This document shows, one piece after another, positions 38,792-46,741 of a stretch of DNA of 64,000 nucleotides. The notes beneath the pieces are model-generated. The model did no database searches. It was not told the origin of the DNA and saw only the letters and a list, made by a program, of their open reading frames with translations. The position numbers were made by a program, and so were the translations under genes. This DNA is from an uncultured bacterium (GTDB taxonomy: Bacteria > Bacillota > Clostridia > Lachnospirales > Lachnospiraceae): assembly GCA_905215155.1 (NCBI GenBank), contig CAJMPJ010000013.1, forward strand, positions 19,573 to 83,572. Direction: 5' to 3'. The stretch's first letter is position 1; every line of letters starts with the position of its first letter.

Positions 38792-39661
38792 TCAGTGGGC
38801 ATTGAATATTGATTTACTGAGGCTTCCGGTCTTAAACAGTGAAAATGCCAGTACGACCGTATATGCCGCCACTGAAAACATTGCCCCATGCAGGTTCGTG
38901 GATATGGTCATCGCATTGACCAGTACGGAATAAATACCGACACAGACCAGCATGAAGAATCCCTGAAATGCCAGGGCGAACAAGCCTTTCAGATAGTTGT
39001 TCCCGATATTGCCCCATTCCTTATTGGTCATGGTGGCAAAGGGGATCGGTGCCACGGAAGTATAAAGGTAGATCTCAATCATCCTGCCATACATGATCAC
39101 CGTGATAATCACGGAGAGGATGCTCATGGTAAGGCTGATGAGAAGTGTTTCCATTGCCAGTAAAAACAGTTCCCCGATCTCCATATCTTCCAGAGATTCC
39201 GTCAGGGTAGCAATGGCGGCAGAAGCATCCACCGCCGTACTTCCGGAGATCACACCGGCTGCACCGTTTACGATGTGCTGCCCCACATCAAATACCGCCA
39301 TCGTGATATTGAATGTGTTCGTCACAAGGTAAATCGCCACATATGCCTTAAAAATCCAGAGAAAAATGTTGTAAGTCTCAAACTCATGGAAGTTATTCTT
39401 CTGTGTGACCATCGTGATCAGCTCATAACAAAGCACGAACGTGATGATCAGACCGGCGATGGGCACGATCACCGTCTGGGACAGGTTTTGGATGAGGTTA
39501 AAAACCCCTGCATTCCATCCCTGCGGTGTCTGCCCGACCTGACTGGCAATCGTTCCCACCTTATCATTGACCTCCACAAACATCCCTTCCAGACCATTCT
39601 GGATCATCCCGATGAGGATCTCCTTGATGGCTTCCGTGATTCGTTCGATAATGGTGTTCAT
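38792..39661 (-). CDS. VirB6/TrbL-like channel protein (CD1112 family)
   Basis: 289 residues with about six membrane helices, starting MNTIIERITEAIKEILIGMIQNGLEGMF. Conserved lines are QTVIVPIAGLIITFVLCYELI, YLYTSVAPIPFATMTNKEWGNIGNNYLKGLFALAFQGFFMLVC and VVLAFSLFKTGSLSKSIF. It forms the inner-membrane part of the conjugation channel. It sits 11 bases after the pilin-like gene. Confidence 0.9.
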   Translation of the reverse strand: MNTIIERITEAIKEILIGMIQNGLEGMFVEVNDKVGTIASQVGQTPQGWNAGVFNLIQNLSQTVIVPIAGLIITFVLCYELITMVTQKNNFHEFETYNIFLWIFKAYVAIYLVTNTFNITMAVFDVGQHIVNGAAGVISGSTAVDASAAIATLTESLEDMEIGELFLLAMETLLISLTMSILSVIITVIMYGRMIEIYLYTSVAPIPFATMTNKEWGNIGNNYLKGLFALAFQGFFMLVCVGIYSVLVNAMTISTNLHGAMFSVAAYTVVLAFSLFKTGSLSKSIFNAH

Positions 39662-39672
39662 CCATTACCCCA

Positions 39673-39888
39673 TTAACCGAACAGCGTTGCCAGCTGGGGA
39701 ATCAGGGTAGTTCCCAGCAGCATGATTCCAGCTCCTGCCATGAGCTGTTTGATTCCCTGGCTCTTTGCGCCGGGGTTGTCATTGCCATAACCTTCCAGAA
39801 GGTTGATGACACCCCATACGCCAAGACCCGCCCCGATTGCTACGACCAGGGTCTTAAGAGTAGTAATTGCACTGGTAAAAAATGCCAT
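39673..39888 (-). CDS. Maff2-family pilin-like protein (VirB2-like)
   Basis: 71 residues from the ATG at 39888 (MAFFTSAITTLKTL); GGTGA lies 8 bases upstream. Two hydrophobic helices flank a conserved polar turn GVINLLEGYGNDNPGAKSQGIKQLMAGAG. The gene position between VirD4 and VirB6 is where VirB2/TrbC-type subunits occur. No long signal peptide is seen. Confidence 0.87.
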   Translation of the reverse strand: MAFFTSAITTLKTLVVAIGAGLGVWGVINLLEGYGNDNPGAKSQGIKQLMAGAGIMLLGTTLIPQLATLFG

Positions 39889-39932
39889 ATTATTAGTCAC
39901 CAAAACTAACTTTGCCGGGTGTAACCGGGAAT

Positions 39933-39958
39933 GAAAAACGCCGGTAACAATACCGGCG
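39933..39958 (-). terminator. Terminator/attenuator between virD4 and the pilin-like gene
   Basis: Perfect arms CGCCGGTA and TACCGGCG with a 4-base loop, followed by TTTTTC on the minus strand. It would lower or regulate expression of the downstream channel genes relative to virD4. Confidence 0.7.
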
Positions 39959-39965
39959 CACCCTG

Positions 39966-41891
39966 TTAGTTATTCCTTTCCTCATTATTTTCCTGCTCAT
40001 TCCCGTCTCCTGAAAGATCCATTTCCATCACTTCCACCTCATCATCAGGTTTCGGTGAGTACTTCGGATCCAGTTCTTTTTCCACCTTAAACCGGTTCTT
40101 CTCACTGTAATCCGCAAGGAGCCGGTAATTGGGGTGTTTGGTTATATCGTATTTGTCCGAATAGAACGGACGGACACCACGGATCTGCAGGATGCATTTC
40201 CCGCCGTCCATGACTGCGATCTCATCCTCCGTCATCAGCTGTTTCCCGGTTTTCTGGTAATTCAGTCCGAATGACTTCTGGTTGCTGCGTGTTTCCGAGG
40301 TGTTGTAAAGGTCAATCGTCTCCTTTCCCAGAAGCTCACTCATCTCTTTCAGGGTGGTCTTTTCCTTGCCCCCAAGGAACAGCATCGTATCACAATTCCC
40401 CAGAATTGTATCCGCACTATCCTTGTACATTGCCTTCAGCTGGCTCTGTGACTGCAAAATAATAGAAGCAGAGATTTCCCTGCTTCGGATAGTGGCAATC
40501 AGCTTATCAAACTGAGGAATCTGCCCGATGTTGGCAAACTCATCGCAGATAACCCGTACATGGACCGGCAGCCTGCCGCCATATTGATCATCTGCCTTAT
40601 CACAAAGCAGATTGAAAAGCTGGGACTGCAGCATGGCGATCACAAAGTTAAAGGTGGTATCTGTATCTGACATAATCAAAAACAGCGCCGTCTTCCGGTC
40701 TCCCACCTTATCCAGTTCCATCTCATCATAGCTCATGATCTCCCGAAGCTCGGCAATATCAAACGGAGCCAGTCTGGCACCGCAGCTGATCAGGATAGAT
40801 TTTGCTGTCTTACCTGCCGCCAGCTTGTATTTCTTATACTGACGTACCGCAAAGTGTTCCGGATTCCTTTTTTCCAGATCCTCAAACAGCATATCCACTG
40901 GATTTTTGTAATTCTCGTCATCCTCCCTGGTCTCGCTTTCATTCAGAAGATCGATCAGGGTGTTCATGTTCTTCTCGTCCTCGTCCCCTTCATACCAGAT
41001 CAGGGCAATCAATGCTGTATACAGCAGTTTTTCTGCTTTGACCCAGAAATCCTCGGTTGCCTTTTCCCCTTCCCCTTTGGTGTTGGCGATGATAACCGTC
41101 ACCAGTTTCAGGATATCCTTTTCGGATTTTAGATAGGCAAACGGATTGTAATGGAGCGATTTAGAGAAGTTAATGGTATTTAAGACCTTGATCACATAAG
41201 GTTCATGCACCACCTTTCCGGATTTATCTTTCACAACATTTCCATGCTTGTCTCTCTTTGGCGGTCCTTTGGCTAACATCTTCCCGCATTCTTCGATAAG
41301 TGTTCCCTTCGGGTCTGTGATGACCATGGAACAGTTCATCATCATAATAGAGACCTTTACGAAAAACCTTGTTTTTCCACTACCGGAACCGCCGATGACG
41401 CAGATGTTTTTATTTCTGGCAAACTTTGGGTTCTTCGGACGGCTCTCCATGGTAATGGATTCTGTTGCCGTCAGCGGAATGTTCATCCAGAAATCCTCTG
41501 CCATAAATGGTTTGATGTCTTCCGCTGTTCCCCACCTGGCAGAACCATACTCCACTCCTTTTCGGAGTTTTTTTGCATCTGCCTGTTTCTGCCAGACCAG
41601 AATCTTCACAACTGCCGCAATCCCGGCTCCCACCAGAACATCCATGTAGTAAAGACTTGGCAGGAACCCGGTCAAAATCCGGTCAGCGTGTTCCATGGCA
41701 TATAATAGTTTGTTTCCCATATCTGCCCCGGGACTTGCCCGGTACAGACAGGATGCCCTGTCTGCAAATAAAAAAATGAACAGGTACGGAAGATTGGTGA
41801 GAATAAGCTTTTTCATATCCAAAGCGGACAGCGTAACTCTGGCTTTTGCTTTCAGCTTGTTGGTCATACCACCGGCAGTAAGCTTTCTCAC
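39966..41891 (-). CDS. virD4: VirD4/TraG-type coupling protein
   Basis: 641 residues. The start is GTG at 41891 with GGAGG 7 bases upstream, overlapping the pcfB stop as GTGA. Two N-terminal membrane helices (about 30-45 and 78-98) are followed by GGSGSGKT at 167-174, DPKGTLIEECG, and VICDEFANIGQIPQFDKLIATIR with SASIILQSQSQLKAMY. It links the relaxosome to the secretion channel. The C-terminal tail is acidic. Confidence 0.94.
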   Translation of the reverse strand: MRKLTAGGMTNKLKAKARVTLSALDMKKLILTNLPYLFIFLFADRASCLYRASPGADMGNKLLYAMEHADRILTGFLPSLYYMDVLVGAGIAAVVKILVWQKQADAKKLRKGVEYGSARWGTAEDIKPFMAEDFWMNIPLTATESITMESRPKNPKFARNKNICVIGGSGSGKTRFFVKVSIMMMNCSMVITDPKGTLIEECGKMLAKGPPKRDKHGNVVKDKSGKVVHEPYVIKVLNTINFSKSLHYNPFAYLKSEKDILKLVTVIIANTKGEGEKATEDFWVKAEKLLYTALIALIWYEGDEDEKNMNTLIDLLNESETREDDENYKNPVDMLFEDLEKRNPEHFAVRQYKKYKLAAGKTAKSILISCGARLAPFDIAELREIMSYDEMELDKVGDRKTALFLIMSDTDTTFNFVIAMLQSQLFNLLCDKADDQYGGRLPVHVRVICDEFANIGQIPQFDKLIATIRSREISASIILQSQSQLKAMYKDSADTILGNCDTMLFLGGKEKTTLKEMSELLGKETIDLYNTSETRSNQKSFGLNYQKTGKQLMTEDEIAVMDGGKCILQIRGVRPFYSDKYDITKHPNYRLLADYSEKNRFKVEKELDPKYSPKPDDEVEVMEMDLSGDGNEQENNEERNN

Positions 41892-42379
41892 CGGGATACC
41901 TCCTGATGCTTATTCCTGGCTTTGCCCTTCGTCTTCCCAGCAACGATACTCCTGTATGCTGCCAGACGTTTGTGGATGGAAGGGCGGTTCGCCTTCTGGA
42001 TCTCTTTCTGGGAAAATTCACGGAAAGCTGCGGTGATCGCATCCTGGTCACGTCCCTTAAAGAACACCATATAAACCGGCGGATCTTTGGTCTTATCCTT
42101 TTTCAGGGCATAATTGATCCCGTATTTTCTGGCATACCGTTCAAAAGACTTGATGTTCTTGGGTGTGATCTCAATATTCGTCATCCCGGCATTCTGCTTT
42201 GCCAGCTCTTTCACCGTGATTTTTCCCTGTTTCGGCTGATTTTTCTGTGCTTTCTTCTCAGCACTTTTCTGTTTCTGATGCCGCAGGTATGCGGCAATCA
42301 CTTTTTTCAGCACATCTGCCGTCATTTTTGTGGTACGCACACAAAAAGTCACCGTTTTCTGTGTTACTTCTTCCTGCAT
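41888..42379 (-). CDS. pcfB: PcfB-like relaxosome accessory protein
   Basis: 163 residues: MQEEVTQKTVTFCVRTTKMTADVLKKVIAAYL, then QGKITVKELAKQNAGMTNIEITPKNIKSFERYARKYGINYALKKD. This is the PcfB pattern of the pCF10 relaxosome, strongly basic. It would connect the relaxase with the coupling protein encoded directly downstream. GGAGG lies upstream of the ATG. Confidence 0.88.
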   Translation of the reverse strand: MQEEVTQKTVTFCVRTTKMTADVLKKVIAAYLRHQKQKSAEKKAQKNQPKQGKITVKELAKQNAGMTNIEITPKNIKSFERYARKYGINYALKKDKTKDPPVYMVFFKGRDQDAITAAFREFSQKEIQKANRPSIHKRLAAYRSIVAGKTKGKARNKHQEVSR

Positions 42380-42460
42380 GAATTTCCCTCCTTTCAGCGT
42401 ATTACTTGCTGTCCCAACCTAAGACCATTGGTATCACCCCTTTCATCAAAAAAGAACCGA

Positions 42461-43258
42461 TCAGACTCTGATCAGACTCTGCATCCGACCGAGCTTTTCA
42501 GTTCCTTCTTCCCTCCTTTTGTCTGCCCCGCCACAATAGACAGGCACACACATCTCCAATATTCTGCTGTAAATCCGCTTATGGGCTACATCCAGCGATT
42601 CATCTTTCATATCATTCAACCCGAGATTTGTTGTGATGATGAGAGGCTTCATTTTACAGTACCTGCTGTCAATCACGTTATAGATCTGCTCCAGGGCAAA
42701 CTCTGAATTACGTTCTATCCCCAGGTCATCAATAATCAGAAGCGGGTAATCCACCAGATTCTGCACAATCTGGTTTTTATCTGCCTGATAGTTTGTCATT
42801 TCATTCAGGATACGTGAGAAGTTCGTCATCATCACCCGCTCCCCCTGTTCCAGAAGGGCATTGGCAATACACCCGGCAAAAAAACTCTTCCCAGTCCCCA
42901 CCGGACCCATCAGGAGAAGGCCTACATTTTCTTTTTTCATCTTCTCCCAGTTTTTTGCATACTGCCTGGCAATGAGCATCTTATCATTTGACCCATTATC
43001 ATTTTCAAATCGCCATTCCCAGAACCTCCGGTCTCTAAGTCCTACCGATTTTCTCTGGTAAAGCTCCCTCTGGGCTTCTTCCCTGCGGAGCTGCTCTTCT
43101 TTTTCTTTTCTTGCCTGAGCCTCGCAGTCACACAGGCAGCCCACTACACGGTCCCTTCCCATAAAATTGATCCTCAGCTGTTTCCGTTTCCCGCATACAC
43201 CACACCGGAGGCATCCGTCTTCCCCAAGAAAATCAGCCACATTCCTGCTATCTGTCAT
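42461..43258 (-). CDS. DnaC/IstB-like helicase loader
   Basis: 265 residues. An N-terminal zinc motif (CLRCGVCGKRK ... CLCDC) leads into an AAA+ domain with GPVGTGKS at 118-125 and LLIIDDLGIERNSEF as Walker B. It is the replication-loader type that follows Rep genes in ICEs and plasmids. Its ATG overlaps the stop of the Rep gene (ATGA), which supports a joint replication role. Confidence 0.9.
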   Translation of the reverse strand: MTDSRNVADFLGEDGCLRCGVCGKRKQLRINFMGRDRVVGCLCDCEAQARKEKEEQLRREEAQRELYQRKSVGLRDRRFWEWRFENDNGSNDKMLIARQYAKNWEKMKKENVGLLLMGPVGTGKSFFAGCIANALLEQGERVMMTNFSRILNEMTNYQADKNQIVQNLVDYPLLIIDDLGIERNSEFALEQIYNVIDSRYCKMKPLIITTNLGLNDMKDESLDVAHKRIYSRILEMCVPVYCGGADKRREEGTEKLGRMQSLIRV

Positions 43259-44067
43259 AGACTCTCTCCTTCCTCAAAGTCATATCTTCCAGAACCGGTT
43301 TTCAGTTCTTCCCTTCCTGCCCAGAGAAGAAGCGTTGCGAAATGATCCTGATAGGTTTTTCCAGTGGATTTCATATAAGCAGAAAGCTGGTCAATCATCC
43401 TCTGGAAGTCATACGGATACAGTTTCCGCAGCTCCCAGTTTTCTTCCACGGAAAGCCGGACATTTCCAAACCGTCCGTACAGACAGGTGCTTTCCTTTTC
43501 CGAAGAGCGGGTCTTACTCCTGTCAGTATCATTCTTATCAGTCTTATTTATATCAGTATTATTTGTGGCAAAATTCTTGCACTCCGGACTTCCATTTTTT
43601 TGCGTTCCGGACTGCAAGTTTTTTGCATTCCGGACTGCCAGATTCTTGCGTTCCGGACAGCAAATTTCTTGCGTTCCAGAAGGATAATAAACTGCCGGTT
43701 TTGCCCGGATGCGTTTTACGAAGTTCTTCACATATATCACCGATGGACGGTTGCAGCCCTGTCGGTACCGTTCGATCAGACCGATGCCATGTATACTGTC
43801 AAGCTCCCTGAGAAGCTTTGTGACCGTTGTGTGTGACATGTGCAGCACTTCCTGAAGTTCAGCTACCGTGTAAATGATATACACATAACCGTCAGCATCC
43901 ACCCAGCCATTTTTCTTTGAAAGGTTGATCCTGTCCAGCAGGATGCCATACAGGAGCTTTGCATCCGTGGACAGCCCTTCAAATTCCTTTTCTGTAAACA
44001 GTGCCTTGGGAATACGGAAAAATGAAAACTGCTCGGATTCTTCTACCCGGAAGTATTCATAATCCAT
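43255..44067 (-). CDS. repA: RepA_N-type replication initiator
   Basis: 270 residues. The RepA_N domain covers about 10-115: FFRIPKALFTEKEFEGLSTDAKLLYGILLDRINLSKKNGWVD ... VYIIYTVAELQEVLH, followed by a winged-helix GLIERYRQG. Residues about 125-165 are repeats written by a 23-bp DNA iteron array. A C-terminal helical domain (SVEENWELRKLYPYDFQRMIDQLSAYM) follows. RepA_N plasmids of Firmicutes usually carry their origin inside the rep gene, which fits here. Confidence 0.88.
   Translation of the reverse strand: MDYEYFRVEESEQFSFFRIPKALFTEKEFEGLSTDAKLLYGILLDRINLSKKNGWVDADGYVYIIYTVAELQEVLHMSHTTVTKLLRELDSIHGIGLIERYRQGCNRPSVIYVKNFVKRIRAKPAVYYPSGTQEICCPERKNLAVRNAKNLQSGTQKNGSPECKNFATNNTDINKTDKNDTDRSKTRSSEKESTCLYGRFGNVRLSVEENWELRKLYPYDFQRMIDQLSAYMKSTGKTYQDHFATLLLWAGREELKTGSGRYDFEEGESL
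43521..43691. repeat. Five 23-bp iterons plus A/T-rich stretch: likely origin inside repA
   Basis: TTGCRYTCCGGAC-type units begin at 43577, 43600, 43623, 43646 and 43669, exactly 23 bases apart. The last is degenerate after TTGCGTTCC. The adjoining bases 43521-43576 are about three-quarters A/T by my count and could melt. A period that is not a multiple of three forces the protein to read the unit in rotating frames. Confidence 0.85.
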
Positions 44068-44080
44068 TTTTTCATCCTCA

Positions 44081-45007
44081 TTATTCCATTTCTTTGTTCT
44101 TGAACATGTTCAGATACATGTTGAACACGCTTACCAGTTCTTTCAGGTAGATACGTCTGGCACCTTTGTTGCAGGCGTGCATATCTTCGATCCATTCCGG
44201 GGAATTACCGCAGATCACAGCCGTTGTCTCCACGACAGCCATAAATTTCTTCATGGATTCCATCTTGTAAACATGGTTGAAATACTGGCGGATTGCCTCA
44301 ATTCTATCCGGATCATTTTCCAGTAATTCAATGACACCGAAAGCCAGGTCCATACCAAATTCACTGGCATCATCTTCGATTGCCTCATCATCCAGGTTAC
44401 CGTTCTCATCACAGTAGCATCTGAATTCCATCGGACTTAAATCTTCCGGATTAAACTCGTCCTCTCCCAGATCAATTGGCGGTACACCATCCTCCAGAGG
44501 CCCTCCCTCCGGACAGCCTTCCCTTATAATCTCGATGTAGCCTTTTTTCATAAGGTCATCCACAATTTCCCTGGCAGCTGTCACCATCTTGTCCATGATT
44601 TCTTCTGCCTCCTTCGGGCCTACCATTGTCATTAAATCATTGATTGTCATCATAGTCTTTTCCTCCTCATTCATCTTTGAAATATCATTTATATAGAAAC
44701 GGTTCGGTCTGCCATTGTCTTTAACAACCCGAACCATGTTTCCCATACTTTCCAGTTCCGAAACAGCGTAATCTACCCGGTACCTGGTGCTATTCAGATC
44801 CCTGATCATTTCACTTTTGGGATAGATCACATACAGTTTCCCTTTCTGGTCAATCCATCTGTTCTGTGCTGCATATCTCAGCCGGTCAAGCATAAGGCTG
44901 TATAATACCTTTGCCGTAGTGGATAAAGAGCAATATCTCGCATCCTTAAACAGTGCCTTAGGCACCAGCAGGCACTCTACCGGCATATAATCCTGATTAC
45001 TCATCAT
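44081..45007 (-). CDS. Second RepA_N-domain protein
   Basis: About 308 residues from the ATG at 45007 (GGAGGG upstream). The N-terminus again has the RepA_N layout: VECLLVPKALFKDARYCSLSTTAKVLYSLMLDRLRYAAQNRWIDQKGKLYVIYPKSEMIRDL. The middle is acidic, and the C-terminus resembles no family I know (VVETTAVICGNSPEWIEDMHACNKGARRIYLKEL). It may be a paralogous initiator or a regulator of copy number. The direct neighbour is repA. Confidence 0.75.
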   Translation of the reverse strand: MMSNQDYMPVECLLVPKALFKDARYCSLSTTAKVLYSLMLDRLRYAAQNRWIDQKGKLYVIYPKSEMIRDLNSTRYRVDYAVSELESMGNMVRVVKDNGRPNRFYINDISKMNEEEKTMMTINDLMTMVGPKEAEEIMDKMVTAAREIVDDLMKKGYIEIIREGCPEGGPLEDGVPPIDLGEDEFNPEDLSPMEFRCYCDENGNLDDEAIEDDASEFGMDLAFGVIELLENDPDRIEAIRQYFNHVYKMESMKKFMAVVETTAVICGNSPEWIEDMHACNKGARRIYLKELVSVFNMYLNMFKNKEME

Positions 45008-45389
45008 GTTTCCCTCCATTCAGATCGACCATTGCCTCTGTTGAGAAAACAGTCAAATCCAGCATTCCCACAAAAATCTGATAATACAGGGAACAAAGCT
45101 CTGCATCCTCCCTTACCAGATACAACCCTTCCAGTTCTTCTGACAGATGCCTCATGGCATACATGGTCTGGCAGAGTTCATGAACTTTTTCATAGTCCTG
45201 TTTCTCCACGTTCTTCTCCAGACGGTCAACAAAACGGCTCCAATCTGTAAAGTTGCTGTCCATTACAATCAGGCACTGGAACAGCTCGGTTGCTTCACAG
45301 GCAGCCGCCAATACTACATTTTTGATATTGATGGAACCATTTTCATTTCTCATGTGGTTGATCATGTACTCTTTATTTAACATTACCAT
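44997..45389 (-). CDS. Hypothetical protein (130 aa)
   Basis: Acidic helical protein beginning MVMLNKEYMINHMRNENGSINIKNVVLAAACEATELF. AGGAGG lies upstream. It overlaps the start of the second Rep gene and follows ssb by 12 bases. No family recognised; its place suggests a replication-module accessory. Confidence 0.65.
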   Translation of the reverse strand: MVMLNKEYMINHMRNENGSINIKNVVLAAACEATELFQCLIVMDSNFTDWSRFVDRLEKNVEKQDYEKVHELCQTMYAMRHLSEELEGLYLVREDAELCSLYYQIFVGMLDLTVFSTEAMVDLNGGKHDE

Positions 45390-45401
45390 TGGCTTATCCT
45401 C

Positions 45402-45800
45402 CTATCGAAACGGCATTTCTTCTTCCATAGATTCCGGGATGTTCAGAAAACCATCCCCTTCCATCGGCTCCGGCATTTTCTCCTGTACTTTTGCACCGGC
45501 AAACTCGATACGGTCTGCAAAAAGTTCTGTCGTATATACCTTTTTTCCAGTCTCTTTATTATCGTAACTGCCGGTTACGATTTCACCCTCTACCATCACC
45601 TTTGTCCCCTGCACCAGATAATCACGGACAAACTCCGCTTTTTTTGCAAAGGCTTTCACCGGAATGAAACTGACATCGTCTGAGTAATTCCTTCTGACTG
45701 CCAGTACAAACTTGGCGATCTTATGAAGACCTTTCTCATTCTGTGTCTCGTTATAGCCCGGATCACGAACCAGTCTTCCGGAAATAATTGCTGTATTCAT
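45402..45800 (-). CDS. ssb: Single-stranded DNA-binding protein
   Basis: 132 residues with an OB fold: MNTAIISGRLVRDPGYNETQ, KIAKFVLAVRRNYSDDVSFIPVKAFAKKAEFVRDYLVQGTKVMVEGEI. The acidic tip EEEMPFR resembles the DDDIPF peptide that recruits partner enzymes. It protects single strands during transfer and replication of the ICE. The ATG has GGAGG 12 bases upstream and GAGG closer. Confidence 0.93.
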   Translation of the reverse strand: MNTAIISGRLVRDPGYNETQNEKGLHKIAKFVLAVRRNYSDDVSFIPVKAFAKKAEFVRDYLVQGTKVMVEGEIVTGSYDNKETGKKVYTTELFADRIEFAGAKVQEKMPEPMEGDGFLNIPESMEEEMPFR

Positions 45801-45814
45801 TACCTCGCATCCTC

Positions 45815-46213
45815 CTATCCTTTCAGTGTTTTATAGCACAGCCCGATACATGGACCACACTTGGCATAACAACAGTCATAACATTCATCCTTTTCCAGTT
45901 CCTCCTGTGCCATTTCAGCCTCAAACATACTCATAAGCAGTTCATAGGCAGTTTTCAATTCCAGATATTTCTCTTCTGCTTTTTCCATCTTCCTTTTAAA
46001 TTCCGGAAGCATCTGGCGAAGAACCGGATGGAAATGTTCTTCTTCATCATCCCAGGCACAATCTGCCATCATGCACCTTGGAAATTTTTCATAACTTCCG
46101 GCATAATAGGGGCAATAAGAACATCCCCTTTCCCGGAACATAGCTGGTGTAATAACCGGAAGCTGCCCTCTGATTTCTTTCGTAATCTGTTTGTTCTTGA
46201 TTCGCTCTCTCAT
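45815..46213 (-). CDS. Cysteine-rich hypothetical protein (132 aa)
   Basis: N-terminal CSYCPYYAGSYEKFPRCMMADCAW and C-terminal CYDCCYAKCGPCIGLCYK flank a coiled-coil helix (residues 70-100). Two metal-binding clusters (zinc or iron-sulfur) are plausible. GGAGGAG lies 7 bases before the ATG. It is in the operon of ssb and rep genes. Family not recognised. Confidence 0.7.
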   Translation of the reverse strand: MRERIKNKQITKEIRGQLPVITPAMFRERGCSYCPYYAGSYEKFPRCMMADCAWDDEEEHFHPVLRQMLPEFKRKMEKAEEKYLELKTAYELLMSMFEAEMAQEELEKDECYDCCYAKCGPCIGLCYKTLKG

Positions 46214-46369
46214 GTTCGTTCTCCTCCGTCTTTTTCTTTATGCAAAAGGGGATTCCCCCTGAATTGCCTGCTTTATTGCACATTTCGCAGCTTTGCTGCT
46301 CAATGACCGTTAGCTGTCAAATACAAATCCAAAACAATTTTGGCTTTGTACTTTCCAGCTTTATCGCAC

Positions 46370-46412
46370 AAAAAAAAAGCAGGCTTACGAATTTGTTTTT
46401 TCGCAAGCCTGC
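46370..46412 (-). terminator. Terminator between par module and replication module
   Basis: Arms GCAGGCTTACGA and TCGCAAGCCTGC (one wobble pair), followed by a run of nine T on the minus strand. It ends the parA-parB-membrane protein transcript. Confidence 0.85.
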
Positions 46413-46429
46413 CTCAAATCTACTATTCA

Positions 46430-46741
46430 TTATCTTTTTACTATATACCAGATGGTCACATAGACTGCCCTCACAATATAATATGGGATCATAAGGCTTC
46501 CCAATAAACCACCCACAATAACACTCAATGCGATCATTCCAACAGTACCCCCAACATCATAGCCTCTGGGGATTAAAATGATACACATTTTATGTATTCC
46601 AAACGGAAGCCCTGCAAGGAACAGGAACATAAATAAATCTGTATTCCCGGTCACTCCCATAATCGTTTTTACCATCCAGAGCCAGAATACCATAGTTGCC
46701 AGTGGTAACAATGCCTTCTTAATCACATCCACGATTGTCAT
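46430..46741 (-). CDS. Small membrane protein, DUF6050-like (103 aa)
   Basis: From the ATG at 46741 (AGGAGC upstream): MTIVDVIKKALLPLATMVFWLWMVKTIMGVTG, with three to four hydrophobic helices. It overlaps the 3' end of parB by 23 bases. I believe it belongs to the DUF6050 group found beside parAB in ICEs; this is from memory. Function unknown. Confidence 0.7.
   Translation of the reverse strand: MTIVDVIKKALLPLATMVFWLWMVKTIMGVTGNTDLFMFLFLAGLPFGIHKMCIILIPRGYDVGGTVGMIALSVIVGGLLGSLMIPYYIVRAVYVTIWYIVKR

Noticed and set aside
38764..38889. Longer PrgI frame starting at 38889
   Set aside because: The first 42 codons overlap the VirB6 gene in another frame and lack a ribosome site; MAYVPVPKDL is the family start.
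43570..43680. CRISPR array
   Set aside because: The 23-bp units are contiguous without unique spacers and lie inside repA; no cas genes are present.
46089..46283. 64-codon frame with cysteines overlapping the Cys-rich gene
   Set aside because: It reads the neighbouring gene in another frame; the neighbouring frame has the better ribosome site and longer conserved pattern.
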